From Paenibacillus sp. cl123 (lineage in GTDB: Bacteria > Bacillota > Bacilli > Paenibacillales > NBRC-103111), in NCBI RefSeq assembly GCF_900101595.1, contig NZ_FMYY01000022.1, forward strand, positions 50,234-114,233: a DNA stretch of 64,000 nucleotides, in the 5' to 3' direction. Of the stretch, positions 24,386-33,590 are shown piece after piece; position 1 is the first letter of the stretch; each line of letters opens with the position of its first letter. The notes under the pieces are model-generated. The model saw only the letters and a list, made by a program, of their open reading frames with translations. It was not told the origin of the DNA and searched no databases. A program made the position numbers and the translations under genes.

Positions 24386-26359
24386 TTACTTGTCCGCTGC
24401 GGCCAGCAGCTTCTTGTACTTCTCCGTATACTTTACGACGGTCAGCACATAGGTCGCATGGGACCAGGTCAGCGGAGCGACCGAGACCGGATCGCCGTTG
24501 AACGGATCGAGCTGCTCGGACAAGACGCCGCTTTCCATCGCATGCTTCACGACCCACTCCAGCGTGCGGCGGGGAGCTTCAAGCTCCTCTAGCGTTTTGG
24601 CGTATTCGATCTCCCATTCCGCGATCCACAGGGTACAGATGATCCAGGGATTGCCCGGCACGTTGGCAATGTCGGACGAGCGCTGGAAGTAGTAGTCGTG
24701 ATGATACCGGGCGACGCCGCCGATCTCCGTCTTGATCGTCAAGTGCTCGCGATTGGCCTGCATGGTGCTCACGACACGCGGATCATCCGCCGGCAGCACG
24801 CCGAATTCGAAGATGCCGTAAACGCTGCTCTCGTAGGTGCGGTCCTTCACCCAGACTCCGTTCTCCTGGTACAAGCCGCGGACGAAACGGCCTTCTTCCT
24901 CGTCCCACAGATGCGTGAGAATGCCGGCCTTAATCTTCTCCGCATGGTCGCGGTAGAGGCTGGCCCGCTCTTCATCCCCGAACAGGCTGCAGAAGTTCGC
25001 CGCCGCGATCAGGCCGCCGTATACGGCTGAAGCTGTGAAAGTGAAAATTCCGTAGCGTTCTTCCCACAGGTCATAGCTTGGCTTGGGCAACGACAGCTCA
25101 TGCTCGATGTAGCTGGACATGAAGCGCGCCGCGCGGCGGATCAGCGTCCGATAGAGCGATTGGGGCAGCTCGATAACCTCGTGGCGGGCATAATCCTGCC
25201 AGAGGGCGAACAGCACGAGCGCCGTCTCATCCTCCTGGATCGGCAGCTGGACATTGCCGCCATTGAGGTAAGGATGCCAGCTGGAGCCGACTGTCCCGTC
25301 CGGATTGTACTTGTGGTGAAGATAGCCCTCCGGCGACAGCGCATTCGCGCAAAAGTGGAAGAAAGGCGTAATCATACCCTGATAGCCGGCCATCGTCATC
25401 GCGTAAGCGATCAGCGCTCCGTCCCGGGGCCACATGTAGCTGTAGTGGTCGCGGTTGGAATGCATAATATCCGAGTCGTTGGCCGCGATGATCGCGCCGT
25501 TCACATCGGTTTGCGTGCGGACGATGAGCAGGCTTTGCTTGTACAAGCGGACGCATGCCTCGCTCAGATTGCCATAGTCTCGCTCGGATTTGTTAACCCA
25601 GCGCTGCCAGTAAATTTTGGCCCGCTCGAGCAGCTTGTCGGGATGGCTTTCCTTGACGTAGGCGTCGAGCTTCTTGACTTCCTCCAGGTCCTTGCCGGCT
25701 GTCATCCAGTAGTAGAGAACTCCGTCATTATTGGGCGGAACATGCAGACGCACCGAGATGGTGCTGTCAACGGAGCCTTGAGCGATCGCATTGCCGGAGA
25801 GCTGGCCGTCTTCGGCATCGCGCCACGTGCCCTCGGCGTTGTAGAAGCGCTTGACGCCAGTCGTGTACTGGTAGAGACCTTCGTCTCCGCTCAATCCGTT
25901 GAACATAAAGTAGCGGTCTTTCTTATAATGAAACACGGTGTTATTGAGCGGGTAATAGGCGGCGGTATCGCCGACCTCCGTTTCATTGATGACAAGATCC
26001 TGGTTGAAAAACATGCGTACCTCGCGGACGCTGTCCCAGTGATTGTGAACCGTGATGCGCTTCAGATAAATATCCTCGCGCTGGTGCACGCCGTCATTAA
26101 TCAGAAGCGTAATGCCCAAGTGGTAATGCGATGCCCGCACCTCTGTGACCAGCGAGTCCTCCACATAAGAGAGTTCGAAGTTCCATTCGGGATCGGACAG
26201 CCAACTAAACGTGCCGTCGACCCATAAGCCGATACGGCATTGATAGCCGCCGACGTGATTCAGCTGCCCTACGTAGGGATAGTACAGGTCGCGCATATAG
26301 GTGTTGCGATCCAGATTGATCAAGAACTTGCCGTTCCCGATAACGAGATGTCTTGGCAT
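24386..26359 (-). CDS. Glycoside hydrolase family 15 (glucoamylase/dextranase-like)
   Basis: A 657-residue cytoplasmic protein without signal peptide. The N-terminal 270 residues are the beta-sandwich typical of bacterial GH15; the C-terminal (alpha/alpha)6 barrel holds SYMWPRDGALIAYAM, the general acid Glu in LPIQEDETALVLFALW, and the general base Glu in GVLSEQLDPFNGDP. GH15 enzymes release glucose from alpha-glucans, trehalose or isomaltosaccharides with inversion; which of these applies is not visible. The gene stands alone, and converges on the cyclophilin gene across a shared terminator. Confidence 0.9.
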   Translation of the reverse strand: MPRHLVIGNGKFLINLDRNTYMRDLYYPYVGQLNHVGGYQCRIGLWVDGTFSWLSDPEWNFELSYVEDSLVTEVRASHYHLGITLLINDGVHQREDIYLKRITVHNHWDSVREVRMFFNQDLVINETEVGDTAAYYPLNNTVFHYKKDRYFMFNGLSGDEGLYQYTTGVKRFYNAEGTWRDAEDGQLSGNAIAQGSVDSTISVRLHVPPNNDGVLYYWMTAGKDLEEVKKLDAYVKESHPDKLLERAKIYWQRWVNKSERDYGNLSEACVRLYKQSLLIVRTQTDVNGAIIAANDSDIMHSNRDHYSYMWPRDGALIAYAMTMAGYQGMITPFFHFCANALSPEGYLHHKYNPDGTVGSSWHPYLNGGNVQLPIQEDETALVLFALWQDYARHEVIELPQSLYRTLIRRAARFMSSYIEHELSLPKPSYDLWEERYGIFTFTASAVYGGLIAAANFCSLFGDEERASLYRDHAEKIKAGILTHLWDEEEGRFVRGLYQENGVWVKDRTYESSVYGIFEFGVLPADDPRVVSTMQANREHLTIKTEIGGVARYHHDYYFQRSSDIANVPGNPWIICTLWIAEWEIEYAKTLEELEAPRRTLEWVVKHAMESGVLSEQLDPFNGDPVSVAPLTWSHATYVLTVVKYTEKYKKLLAAADK

Positions 26360-26538
26360 GCATCCACTTCCTTCTTGTTCAGAATGCTTTCTCTCTCTAT
26401 AAGAGTACCGTTTTCTGCCAAGCCGGTCAATGTATGAAAAACAATGAAAACGTATCCCGCCGCACTTTTTCTGCCCTCTTGGAGAAAAATACCGGCCTGG
26501 CCGGGAGATAGCGGCGCATGCAAGCCCTCTTTGCGCGT

Positions 26539-26570
26539 CAAAAAAATAATCTCCGCCGCAAGGGGAGATT
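26539..26570 (-). terminator. Terminator of the KTSC-like gene
   Basis: On the minus strand AATCTCC and GGAGATT pair and are followed by ATTTTTTT. Confidence 0.75.
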
Positions 26571-26591
26571 CAGGGTCTCGCTAGTGGAGGC

Positions 26592-26804
26592 TTACTTCTG
26601 ATGCGTGAGGCCGGGCTGCAGGGCAGTCATCCTCATGATCATATCGTAACGGTTCGGAGACTGCAGCAGCTGGCGGTACTGATCCGGCGCTACGCCGCTG
26701 CATGTGAGGGTTTGCCCCGTATAGTAATGGATATGCATCTGTGATGCCTGATCATCATAGCGCACATACGGGATTTGCTTGGAACCGATCGAAATCATCT
26801 TCAT
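26592..26804 (-). CDS. Small KTSC-like domain protein
   Basis: A 70-residue protein resembling the KTSC fold: a strand around VRYDDQASQMHIHYYTGQ, then SGVAPDQYRQLLQSPNRYDMI, where KTSC proteins have a P-x-x-x-Y-x-x-L-L pattern. Function of the family is unknown, with links to RNA or nucleic-acid handling in some contexts. It has its own terminator and an AG-rich RBS, so it is likely a real gene. Confidence 0.6.
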   Translation of the reverse strand: MKMISIGSKQIPYVRYDDQASQMHIHYYTGQTLTCSGVAPDQYRQLLQSPNRYDMIMRMTALQPGLTHQK

Positions 26805-27273
26805 GGTGAGCCTCTCTCCTCTCGGGTTGCCATGTCATTTATATATATGTGCGACTTGCGGGTTATAGAAGGGGAGGGCGCAAGCAAGATCAATCCGGTT
26901 AGAAAAATGGGAGGTCTTGCAACATCTGCGCCAGCCGCTCCGTCAGGGAAGGTGTCGCCGTGCCACGGCGATTCCTTCGGCCGGCTGCAGCTCGCAACCG
27001 GAGGCGAGCCCGAGTCGATCATAAAGCCGTTTTCCTATCATACAGTGGGAATATAGGCAGACAAGACGGCGGTAAGGCGGCCATGAAGAAGTTTGCATGC
27101 GGGAATCCAATTATGCGCCTATAGACCGAGGGAGGCTCCTCCAGGAAGGACTTCCGCTGGGGACAGGCAACATTTAACTTTAGGCGTACGGACAGAAAAA
27201 GCAGGATAATTGACGCTTTTGGTCGAATAAGGGTAACAGGGACAGAAGAAAGCGAATCAGGGGGCGAGTGTGA
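26805..27273. other. 469-bp intergenic stretch without a supported gene
   Basis: The divergent promoters for the KTSC-like gene and the zinc-ribbon-like gene should lie here. I see no convincing promoter pair, no RNA motif and no plausible coding region; short open frames lack ribosome-binding sites and family features. Confidence 0.4.
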
Positions 27274-27702
27274 ATGAGTTTTTGTTGCGGAGCCAGTATG
27301 CTGGGAACGAAGGGTACGCTTAAACATATCCGAACGCAGATTCACAATGTGCCGCTGCTGTTCTGCCCGGTATGCCATCGCGTTGAGGTCCACCATCTGG
27401 TGGAGAATGAATATGAGATTTTGGCCGAATATGCGCACGGGGACGGCGCTCCGGAGGTCGACTTCGCGGAGTATGTCGAGCAGCGCGATCCGTCGGAGCT
27501 GCTGGAGAATTGTGTAAACCATGAGAATGAGGAGCCGCTGGACGTTGTCCGCAGCCAGGTCGATATGGCGCTGGACCTGCTGACGGTTGCCAAGGATATC
27601 GGCGATACGGAGTGGGAGCAGCAGCTGAAGAAGCGGCTTCATGTGCTGAGCCAGCGCAGGAATAAGCTCAAGAGCAAGAAGACGATACGCGGCATGTCCT
27701 GA
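27274..27702 (+). CDS. Conserved hypothetical with N-terminal zinc-ribbon-like cysteines
   Basis: A 142-residue soluble protein. Cysteines at residues 4 and 5 and a CPVC pair near residue 31 could form a zinc ribbon, as in YgiT-type domains. The middle is acidic (VDFAEYVEQRDPSELLENC) and the C-terminal 50 residues are a charged amphipathic helix (EQQLKKRLHVLSQRRNKLKS). I do not recognise a function. It lies 280 bp upstream of sigI, separated by a structured terminator-like region. Confidence 0.6.
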   Translation: MSFCCGASMLGTKGTLKHIRTQIHNVPLLFCPVCHRVEVHHLVENEYEILAEYAHGDGAPEVDFAEYVEQRDPSELLENCVNHENEEPLDVVRSQVDMALDLLTVAKDIGDTEWEQQLKKRLHVLSQRRNKLKSKKTIRGMS

Positions 27703-27718
27703 TATCCGCCTATCCGAG

Positions 27719-27857
27719 AAACGTCCCTTATGCCGCGCGCCCGCTCCTGCCGTATGCTTGTACGGCAAAGAGCCGGCGTGCGAACGGCTTGCGCGAAAGC
27801 TGCGGTCCGGAGCCTTCCCGGACTTGCGGCCGGCAGGCGGCAGGGGGGCGTTTTTTT
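27719..27857 (+). terminator. Long structured terminator before sigI
   Basis: AAACG-CCC-TGCCGC at the left pairs imperfectly with GGCGGCAGGGGGGCGTTTTTTT at the right, enclosing smaller hairpins (GCCGTATGCTTGTACGGC and TCCGGA-TCCGGA-like). The seven-T run makes termination likely. Confidence 0.6.
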
Positions 27858-27936
27858 CTCGTACAAGCCGCTTGACAGGGGCTAAGAAAATCGCATAAAA
27901 ATTTACTTTGCAAATAGGCCGGAGGGTGAAGCTCAT

Positions 27937-27965
27937 ACCCCCGCAATCCCATAGAGAACAGCGAA
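27937..27965 (+). promoter_or_regulatory. Candidate SigI-dependent autopromoter
   Basis: ACCCCC at 27937-27942 and CGAA at 27962-27965, 19 bp apart, match the ACCCCC/CGAA core reported for Bacillus SigI promoters. It sits about 20 bp upstream of the sigI start, as expected for autoregulation. Confidence 0.6.
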
Positions 27966-27988
27966 AAATTTAGTGTGAGGTGGAACGG

Positions 27989-28822
27989 TTGCTGCTTGTT
28001 TTATTCAAGAAATTTCTAGGAAAACGTCAGACACACCACCCGGCTTCCGAAGCGACTAGTACTCCGGAAGAGATTGTGATTCGTATACAGGAGGGCGACT
28101 TGCGGCTGCGCAATCAATTTATCACCGACTATCAGCCTTATGTGGCGAAGGTGACCAGCCGTTTCTGCAAGCGTTACGTCGATCCGACGCGGGATGACGA
28201 GTTCAGCATCGCGCTCGGAGCCTTCAATGAAGCGATCAACCAATTCTCTCCGCAGGCGGGGCGTTCCTTTCTCGGGTTCGCCGAACAGGTCATGCGCCGC
28301 CGTCTTATCGACTATGTGCGGAAGGAGCAGCGGTTTGCCGGGCAGATTCCTTACAGCACATTCGAGGTCGAGGATGAAGAGGATCACGCGGTGAACCCGA
28401 TTGAGATTCACCAGGCCATCGAGGAATATGAGAAACAGAAGGGGATGGAAGAGAGACGCAGCGAAATTGTCGATTTGAGTCGAATGCTGGCTGAATTCGG
28501 AATCCAGTTTGAGGAATTGGCCGATGCCTCTCCCAAGCATGATGATTCCCGGCAAGCCTTGTTCGCCATTGCTTACAAGCTGTCGGGCGATATGGCATTG
28601 ATGAAGCTGATGCTCGGCAAAAAAATGCTGCCCATCAAGGAATTGCTCGACCAAGTGAGCGTCTCCCGCAAAACGCTGGAGCGCAACCGGAAGTTTATTA
28701 TTACTGTCGCGCTGATATACAGCGGGCCGTTCCCGTATCTGAAGGATTATTTGCATATCAAGGGCGACGAAGCAGAGAGAGATGAAGAGGTTGATCATGA
28801 GGGAAGGGGGGACGCCAATTGA
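27989..28822 (+). CDS. sigI: RNA polymerase sigma factor SigI
   Basis: A 277-residue alternative sigma factor. Region 2 contains FITDYQPYVAKVTSRFCKRY, DEFSIALGAFNEAINQF and AEQVMRRRLIDYVRKEQR; the C-terminal SigI-specific region has FEELADASPKHDDSRQALF and LPIKELLDQVSVSRKTLERNRKFIITVALI. SigI responds to heat, envelope stress or polysaccharides, depending on species. The TTG at 27989 is preferred because AGGTGG precedes it; a GTG at 27980 has no ribosome-binding site. It overlaps rsgI by 4 bp. Confidence 0.93.
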   Translation: MLLVLFKKFLGKRQTHHPASEATSTPEEIVIRIQEGDLRLRNQFITDYQPYVAKVTSRFCKRYVDPTRDDEFSIALGAFNEAINQFSPQAGRSFLGFAEQVMRRRLIDYVRKEQRFAGQIPYSTFEVEDEEDHAVNPIEIHQAIEEYEKQKGMEERRSEIVDLSRMLAEFGIQFEELADASPKHDDSRQALFAIAYKLSGDMALMKLMLGKKMLPIKELLDQVSVSRKTLERNRKFIITVALIYSGPFPYLKDYLHIKGDEAERDEEVDHEGRGDAN

Positions 28823-30375
28823 ATAAGGGTATTGTCATGCAAATCACGAGCAAGCATTTGATCATCATGAGGGCGGACGGCAGGTTTGAGCGTGTCTCCC
28901 GACGGAAACGCACCTGCCAAATTGGGGAAGAAATCGAATATGACAAACCCGGCGTCAACTGGAGGAGCTCATCGGTCGCGGGAAAGTCGGCGATCGCCGC
29001 AGCGGTCGTATTTTGCCTGGTCGTGTTCGCCAGCTTCAATGGCAAGCTCGGCAGCCCCGAGATTGTTGCCTACATAACGATGGACATCAACCCGAGCGTC
29101 GAGATCGGAATCGACGTTCAAGAGAACGTATTGGAGCTGCGCGGGCTGAATGAGGATGGAAACCTGTTGATTGAAGCGGTAGAGTTCAAAGGCAGAAATC
29201 TGGAGCAGGTCACCGAGCGTTTGCTGGATAATGCCGAGCGTGAAGCTTTGGCTAAGGGAGAAGGCGAGATCGTTATCGCCAGTACGGTCATTCTGCCGGA
29301 CAGCAAGGTCAATGACGAATCGATAGCCGAACGTCTGAAGCAGCAGGTCACCAAGCATATCGAGACCACACACCCGCAGCAGGCGAATCAATACCAGGTA
29401 GCGGCGTTCGCGGCCCCCAAGGAAGTGCGAGAGGCGGCGAGCCAGAACGGGGTATCAACCGGCAAATATTCGGTCTATCTGAATGCCAAGAGCAGCGGAG
29501 CGGATGTGACGCTGGAGGAGATTAAGAAGGAATCGGTCTTGCAGATTGCCAAAAACAAGCCGGAGGTGGCCCAGTCCATCCAACCGAGCCGCGTCCCGAC
29601 GAAGAGCGATCTCAAGCAGCTTGTCGAGGAAGAGAAGACCGGCGAGCTGGATAAAAAGGTCAATGAGAAAAAAGGCTCGGCTAAAAACAGCCCGGATCCG
29701 AACGGGAAAAATCAGACAGGCGCCAAGGCCGGCAAAGGCCAAACGCAGTCGGACAGGGATGGCAAAAACAGCCAGAGCGGCACCCGCAACGGAACCTCCT
29801 CGGGCGGCAAGGATGATCCGAAGAAAACGACCTCTTCGCAGAGCAAGAACGGCAACAGCCGCGACGACGATGACGATGACGACGACCGGAAGGGCAGCCG
29901 GAACACCAGAGACGACGACAAGAAGGATAACGGCAAAACTTCATCGGGCTCCGGCTCCAAACCTGGCACATCCGGTTCAGGCGGCTCCCGCGGCAGGGAC
30001 GACGATGACGACCGGAAGCAGGAGGAAGTAAAGCGCGGCGATGAGGCGAAGCGGGCGGAGGAAGCGCGCAAGAAAGCCGAGGAGCAGCGCAAGAAGCAGG
30101 AGGCCGAACGGAAAAAGCAGGAAGAAAACCGCAAGAAACAAGAGGAAGAGCGGAAGAAGCAAGAGGAGCTGAGAAAGAAGCAGGAGGCCGAACGGAAGAA
30201 GGCCGAAGAGCTGAAAAAGCAGCAAGAGGAAGAAGCGAGCAAGAAGAAGGAAGCTGAGCGCAAGAAGCAGGAGGAAGAGAAACGCAAGAAGGACGAAGCG
30301 GAGCGCAAAAAGCAGGAGGCCGAGCGCAAGAAGCAGGAAGAGCAGAGGAAAAGAACGGAACGGTCAGACGATTGA
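28819..30375 (+). CDS. rsgI: Anti-sigma-I factor RsgI with charged coiled-coil C-terminus
   Basis: A 518-residue membrane-anchored anti-sigma factor. Residues 1-55 form the cytoplasmic RsgI N-domain (MRADGRFERVSRRKRTCQIG), 55-75 the single membrane helix (AAAVVFCLVVFASF), and 80-240 the extracytoplasmic RsgI-like domain opening with ITMDINPSVEIGID. Residues 270-400 are disordered, with a run of seven Asp, and 400-518 are RKKQEAERKKQEE-type repeats predicting a long coiled coil. Clostridial RsgI proteins carry carbohydrate-binding sensors; here the sensor is replaced by a polyelectrolyte tail. TTG start overlaps the sigI stop, so the pair is translationally coupled. Confidence 0.92.
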   Translation: MNKGIVMQITSKHLIIMRADGRFERVSRRKRTCQIGEEIEYDKPGVNWRSSSVAGKSAIAAAVVFCLVVFASFNGKLGSPEIVAYITMDINPSVEIGIDVQENVLELRGLNEDGNLLIEAVEFKGRNLEQVTERLLDNAEREALAKGEGEIVIASTVILPDSKVNDESIAERLKQQVTKHIETTHPQQANQYQVAAFAAPKEVREAASQNGVSTGKYSVYLNAKSSGADVTLEEIKKESVLQIAKNKPEVAQSIQPSRVPTKSDLKQLVEEEKTGELDKKVNEKKGSAKNSPDPNGKNQTGAKAGKGQTQSDRDGKNSQSGTRNGTSSGGKDDPKKTTSSQSKNGNSRDDDDDDDDRKGSRNTRDDDKKDNGKTSSGSGSKPGTSGSGGSRGRDDDDDRKQEEVKRGDEAKRAEEARKKAEEQRKKQEAERKKQEENRKKQEEERKKQEELRKKQEAERKKAEELKKQQEEEASKKKEAERKKQEEEKRKKDEAERKKQEAERKKQEEQRKRTERSDD

Positions 30376-30390
30376 CCGGCTGTTCAGAGC

Positions 30391-30494
30391 GGACCGAATC
30401 CCGGCGGGTTCGGTTTATTTTTATGAGTCAAGAAAGTTTAACTTCACTAAAGCGGTAGAGAAAGGCTCCGATCAGGAGCTTTTCTTATTTTTAC
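30391..30494 (+). terminator. Two consecutive terminators after rsgI
   Basis: The first, 30391-30422, pairs ACCGAATCC with GGTTCGGT before TTTATTTTT. The second, 30459-30494, pairs AGAAAGGCTCC with GGAGCTTTTCT before TTATTTTT. Confidence 0.8.
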
Positions 30495-30594
30495 AGGCAG
30501 ACAGGAACGATGCCGGGTGTTGCGGCATAGATTAGGGAAGAGGGCGCATGACTATATATTTCTGCCGGCTTAGGGCAGGGACATAGAGGGTGAT

Positions 30595-31044
30595 ATGGTG
30601 AAGTCCTATTCCGATTCATTCTTGACGGAGTACCTGGGTGAACTGGGCATTTGTTTGTTCCTGGGGTTCATGTGCTTTGTTTACTTCTCGATCTGGAGGG
30701 AGTACTACAGGCAGCAGAAGTACAAGAGGCTGATCCATCATGTCATGCTGGGGTCTTTGATGGCCGTTGGCTTTGTTTATTTCCTGCTAGTCACGGTTAA
30801 TGCGATTCGGGATTTGCCGGCCTATCTGAACGGCTCCTATCAGGAAGTGACCGGCAGGCCTCAGATCGAGCGGACCGGCGGCAAGCATACGAATGAGAAC
30901 ATCATAATGGTGGAGGGGACGAAGCTGTATATTTACGACACGGACTTCCCGAGCGATGCATTCGACGCCGACCTCCGGTATACGTTCAAATACTTGGAGC
31001 ATACGGGCTATGTGATAGAGTACGGGGTTGAGAAGGAGGAGTGA
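30595..31044 (+). CDS. Hypothetical membrane protein with two helices
   Basis: A 149-residue protein with two membrane segments (residues about 15-33 and 50-72) and a C-terminal extracytoplasmic domain of about 75 residues. No recognised family. The ATG has GAGGGTGAT a few bases upstream. It stands alone between the rsgI terminators and a 260-bp gap that I cannot interpret. Confidence 0.6.
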   Translation: MVKSYSDSFLTEYLGELGICLFLGFMCFVYFSIWREYYRQQKYKRLIHHVMLGSLMAVGFVYFLLVTVNAIRDLPAYLNGSYQEVTGRPQIERTGGKHTNENIIMVEGTKLYIYDTDFPSDAFDADLRYTFKYLEHTGYVIEYGVEKEE

Positions 31045-31303
31045 CGACTTTCCGGTAGGAGGGTCTTCTCCTCTTGTTTATTTTTTTGCAAAAAAAAAAG
31101 GAACTGTCCCTATCCGGATGGAATAGTATGCGTAATGGGCGTTGTTCAATTAAAGCGACAGCGGGCGAAATCGCTATGGGAAGCAAGTCGAGTCATCTAC
31201 ATCGTGCCAGCGATCGCAGAACTTCGGGGACCCGGGACATGAACAGGCAGTTTGCCTATGCCCAAGGTCTTTCACGGCCCCAAATGTTAAGGAGGATTTT
31301 GTT

Positions 31304-32248
31304 GTGAACGCGATAGAAAAAAGGATAGACTCTTTGTACCATTATATGGCCGATTCCACGGCTCAGCCGGATCTGGACCAATTCTGGGAGCAGACGCTTC
31401 GCCTGAACGAAGGCGGCGCCCCTTACCGGCGCACGGAGGTAGACTCCCCCATGCAGGCGGATGTCAGCAAGCTGACGTTCGAGGCGCATGACGGGACGCC
31501 GATTCATGGCTGGTACTTGCTGCCTCCGCAGCCGATTCGTAAGCCCTGCCCGTGCATCGTTATCTATCATGGTTATCATGGCTCCAAGGGGGACCCGGAA
31601 AATTATGCGCATTGGCTGTTAATGGGCTTTGCCGTCTATGCGATCGATGTCCGCGGCCAAGGGGGAGAGACGGGGAATTTAGCTCCGCAATCCTTCGGCA
31701 TGACGAGCGGCTGGATGACTCAAGGCATTCTCGACAAAGAGGAATGCTATTACAAGCACATCACCCTGGATGGACTGAGAGCGGTGCTGGTGGCGTCGGA
31801 GCAGCCCGAAATCGATCCGGAGCGTATCTTCGTAATGGGCGGAAGCCAGGGCGGCGGGCTGGCGCTGATCACGGCGGCGCTGAGCGGCAAGGTGCGCGGC
31901 GCTGTGGCTAATGTGCCGAATATGTGCCATATGGATTTCGGCATATTAAATTCCACGAGCTCGCTGGCGGAGGCCGCGAAGTTCGTGACAACTTTCCCGG
32001 ACAAGCTGGAGCAGGTGCTGCAGACGCTCAGTTACTTCGACATTATCAACTTGGCGGACCGGATTACGCTGCCTGTGCTGGTGTCGGTAGGGCTAAAGGA
32101 TATGGTGTGTATGCCGGAGACGATCTTTGCCGCCTATAACCGGCTGCACTCGAAGGACAAGACGATGGAAGTATTTCCGTTTATGGGCCACGCGCTTGGC
32201 AACGGGATGAACATCAAAGCCTATGAATTCATGAAACGGCTGCTCTAG
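31304..32248 (+). CDS. Acetylxylan esterase / cephalosporin-C deacetylase (CE7)
   Basis: A 314-residue alpha/beta hydrolase of carbohydrate esterase family 7. The family signature RGQGG appears in AIDVRGQGGETG (residue about 110), the nucleophile in MGGSQGGGLAL (Ser near 182), the catalytic Asp in SVGLKDMVCMP, and the His in FPFMGHALG. Family members are cytoplasmic hexamers that remove acetyl groups from xylo-oligosaccharides and cephalosporins. GTG start follows AAGGAGG. No xylan genes adjoin it here apart from the CE15-like remnant 8 kb away. Confidence 0.9.
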   Translation: MNAIEKRIDSLYHYMADSTAQPDLDQFWEQTLRLNEGGAPYRRTEVDSPMQADVSKLTFEAHDGTPIHGWYLLPPQPIRKPCPCIVIYHGYHGSKGDPENYAHWLLMGFAVYAIDVRGQGGETGNLAPQSFGMTSGWMTQGILDKEECYYKHITLDGLRAVLVASEQPEIDPERIFVMGGSQGGGLALITAALSGKVRGAVANVPNMCHMDFGILNSTSSLAEAAKFVTTFPDKLEQVLQTLSYFDIINLADRITLPVLVSVGLKDMVCMPETIFAAYNRLHSKDKTMEVFPFMGHALGNGMNIKAYEFMKRLL

Positions 32249-32419
32249 CGCCGGGCGGATGCCGCTGCTCGGAGGCGGCGGTCCGGCGGGGTGGGCAATG
32301 TGACGCGCGCTGCGGGTGGGGGGAAGCTGTACCTCGCGGGGGTTTGACGTGGTATAGCTGCTTCTCCCGGCTTGTCCGCCGGCGCGCCGGACCGTATAAC
32401 AACTTTCGCATGACGAGTG

Positions 32420-32442
32420 AACACCCTGGTTAGGGTGTTTTT
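32420..32442 (+). terminator. Terminator between the CE7 and aldo/keto reductase genes
   Basis: ACACCC and GGGTGT pair around a 5-nt loop and are followed by TTTTT. It lies about 170 bp after the esterase gene. Confidence 0.75.
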
Positions 32443-32510
32443 GGCATAGGCTTGATCTATAATAGATGAGAGGCGAAAGTACACCTTGCATGGGGAGGCA
32501 AACATACACG

Positions 32511-33536
32511 ATGCGTTATACGTTATTCGGCAAGACAGGCTACCGCGTATCCTCGCTTGGCTTCGGCGCGATGAATTTGCCGGGCGTTCCGTTCGAGCAA
32601 GCGAGCGCGGCGTTGAATTATGCCCTCGACGAAGGCATCAATTATATCGACACGGCAGCGGCCTACCGCAACAGCGAGGAGATTATCGGGGACAGCATTT
32701 CGCACCGGAGGTCGGAATATTTCCTGGCAACCAAAACGAACAAGCGGGACTACGCTTCGGCCAAGGAAGAGATAGAGCGCAGCTTGACCCGGCTCAAGAC
32801 GGATCGGATCGATCTGCTGCAGATACACTATGTGAACACCGTGCAGGAGTTCAAGGCGGCCATGAGCGAGGACGGCGCGTACAAGGCAGCGTTGGAGATG
32901 AAAGAGAAGGGCTATATCCGTCATATCGGAATTACCGGCCATCGGCCCGATCTGTTAGCGAAATGGATTCGCAAGGAGCAGTTTGAACAAGTGCTGTTCC
33001 ATCTGAATCTCGCCCAGCCGTTTGCTCTGGATGAGCTGATCCCGGAGATGACCCGGCTGAACATGGGGAAGGTGGCGATGAAGCCGCTGTCCGGCGGTTT
33101 CATTCAGCCGGTGGACAAGGCGATCCGCTATCCGTACAGTCAGGACGTAAATGTCATTATATCCGGCATGGTGAGCGTGGAGGAGGTGCGGGAGAACATA
33201 GCGGCGATGCGCTTGGAGGTGGGCGATGCCGAGCGCTCGGAGCTGGAGGCGCTTGCGCATAAGCTTGGCGAGCATAACTGCCGGCGCTGCAACTACTGTT
33301 CCTGTCCGGTCGGGATCGCCATCCCGGATATTATGATCTCTAGCCAGGTGCGCTCCACCTTTGGCCTGCTGCCGAAGGGCGACGGATTTTATCAGCGGAA
33401 TAAGGAGAAAATTTTGTCCTGTGCGGATCATGAACCTTGTGGCGAAAAGCCGATCTGCGAGCCGATGTGTCCTTACGAGCTGCCAATGCGGAGGGTCGTG
33501 ATGGAGGCATCGAGCTATTACGCGACTTCTTCCTAA
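32511..33536 (+). CDS. Aldo/keto reductase with C-terminal cysteine-rich (4Fe-4S-type) region
   Basis: A 341-residue aldo/keto reductase. The barrel starts YTLFGKTGYRVSSLGFG and has the catalytic Asp and Tyr in YIDTAAAYRNSEEIIG (about 45-60), Lys in ATKTNK, and His in LLQIHYVN. The C-terminus has cysteines in CRRCNYCSCP, CADHEPCGEKPICEPMCP, which resemble the 4Fe-4S binding part of YeaE/YhdN-unlike ferredoxin-type AKRs. That suggests electron transfer from an Fe-S cluster; the substrate is unknown. ATG at 32511 is preceded by GGGGAGG. Confidence 0.85.
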   Translation: MRYTLFGKTGYRVSSLGFGAMNLPGVPFEQASAALNYALDEGINYIDTAAAYRNSEEIIGDSISHRRSEYFLATKTNKRDYASAKEEIERSLTRLKTDRIDLLQIHYVNTVQEFKAAMSEDGAYKAALEMKEKGYIRHIGITGHRPDLLAKWIRKEQFEQVLFHLNLAQPFALDELIPEMTRLNMGKVAMKPLSGGFIQPVDKAIRYPYSQDVNVIISGMVSVEEVRENIAAMRLEVGDAERSELEALAHKLGEHNCRRCNYCSCPVGIAIPDIMISSQVRSTFGLLPKGDGFYQRNKEKILSCADHEPCGEKPICEPMCPYELPMRRVVMEASSYYATSS

Positions 33537-33590
33537 CCGGTGTTTGGGATGGGGAAGAGGATAGAGGGCAGAGGGGCGGTAATCGAAACT

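Noticed and set aside
25100..26227. 375-codon plus-strand frame within the GH15 gene
   Set aside because: Antisense shadow of a well-supported glycosidase; no RBS or domain.
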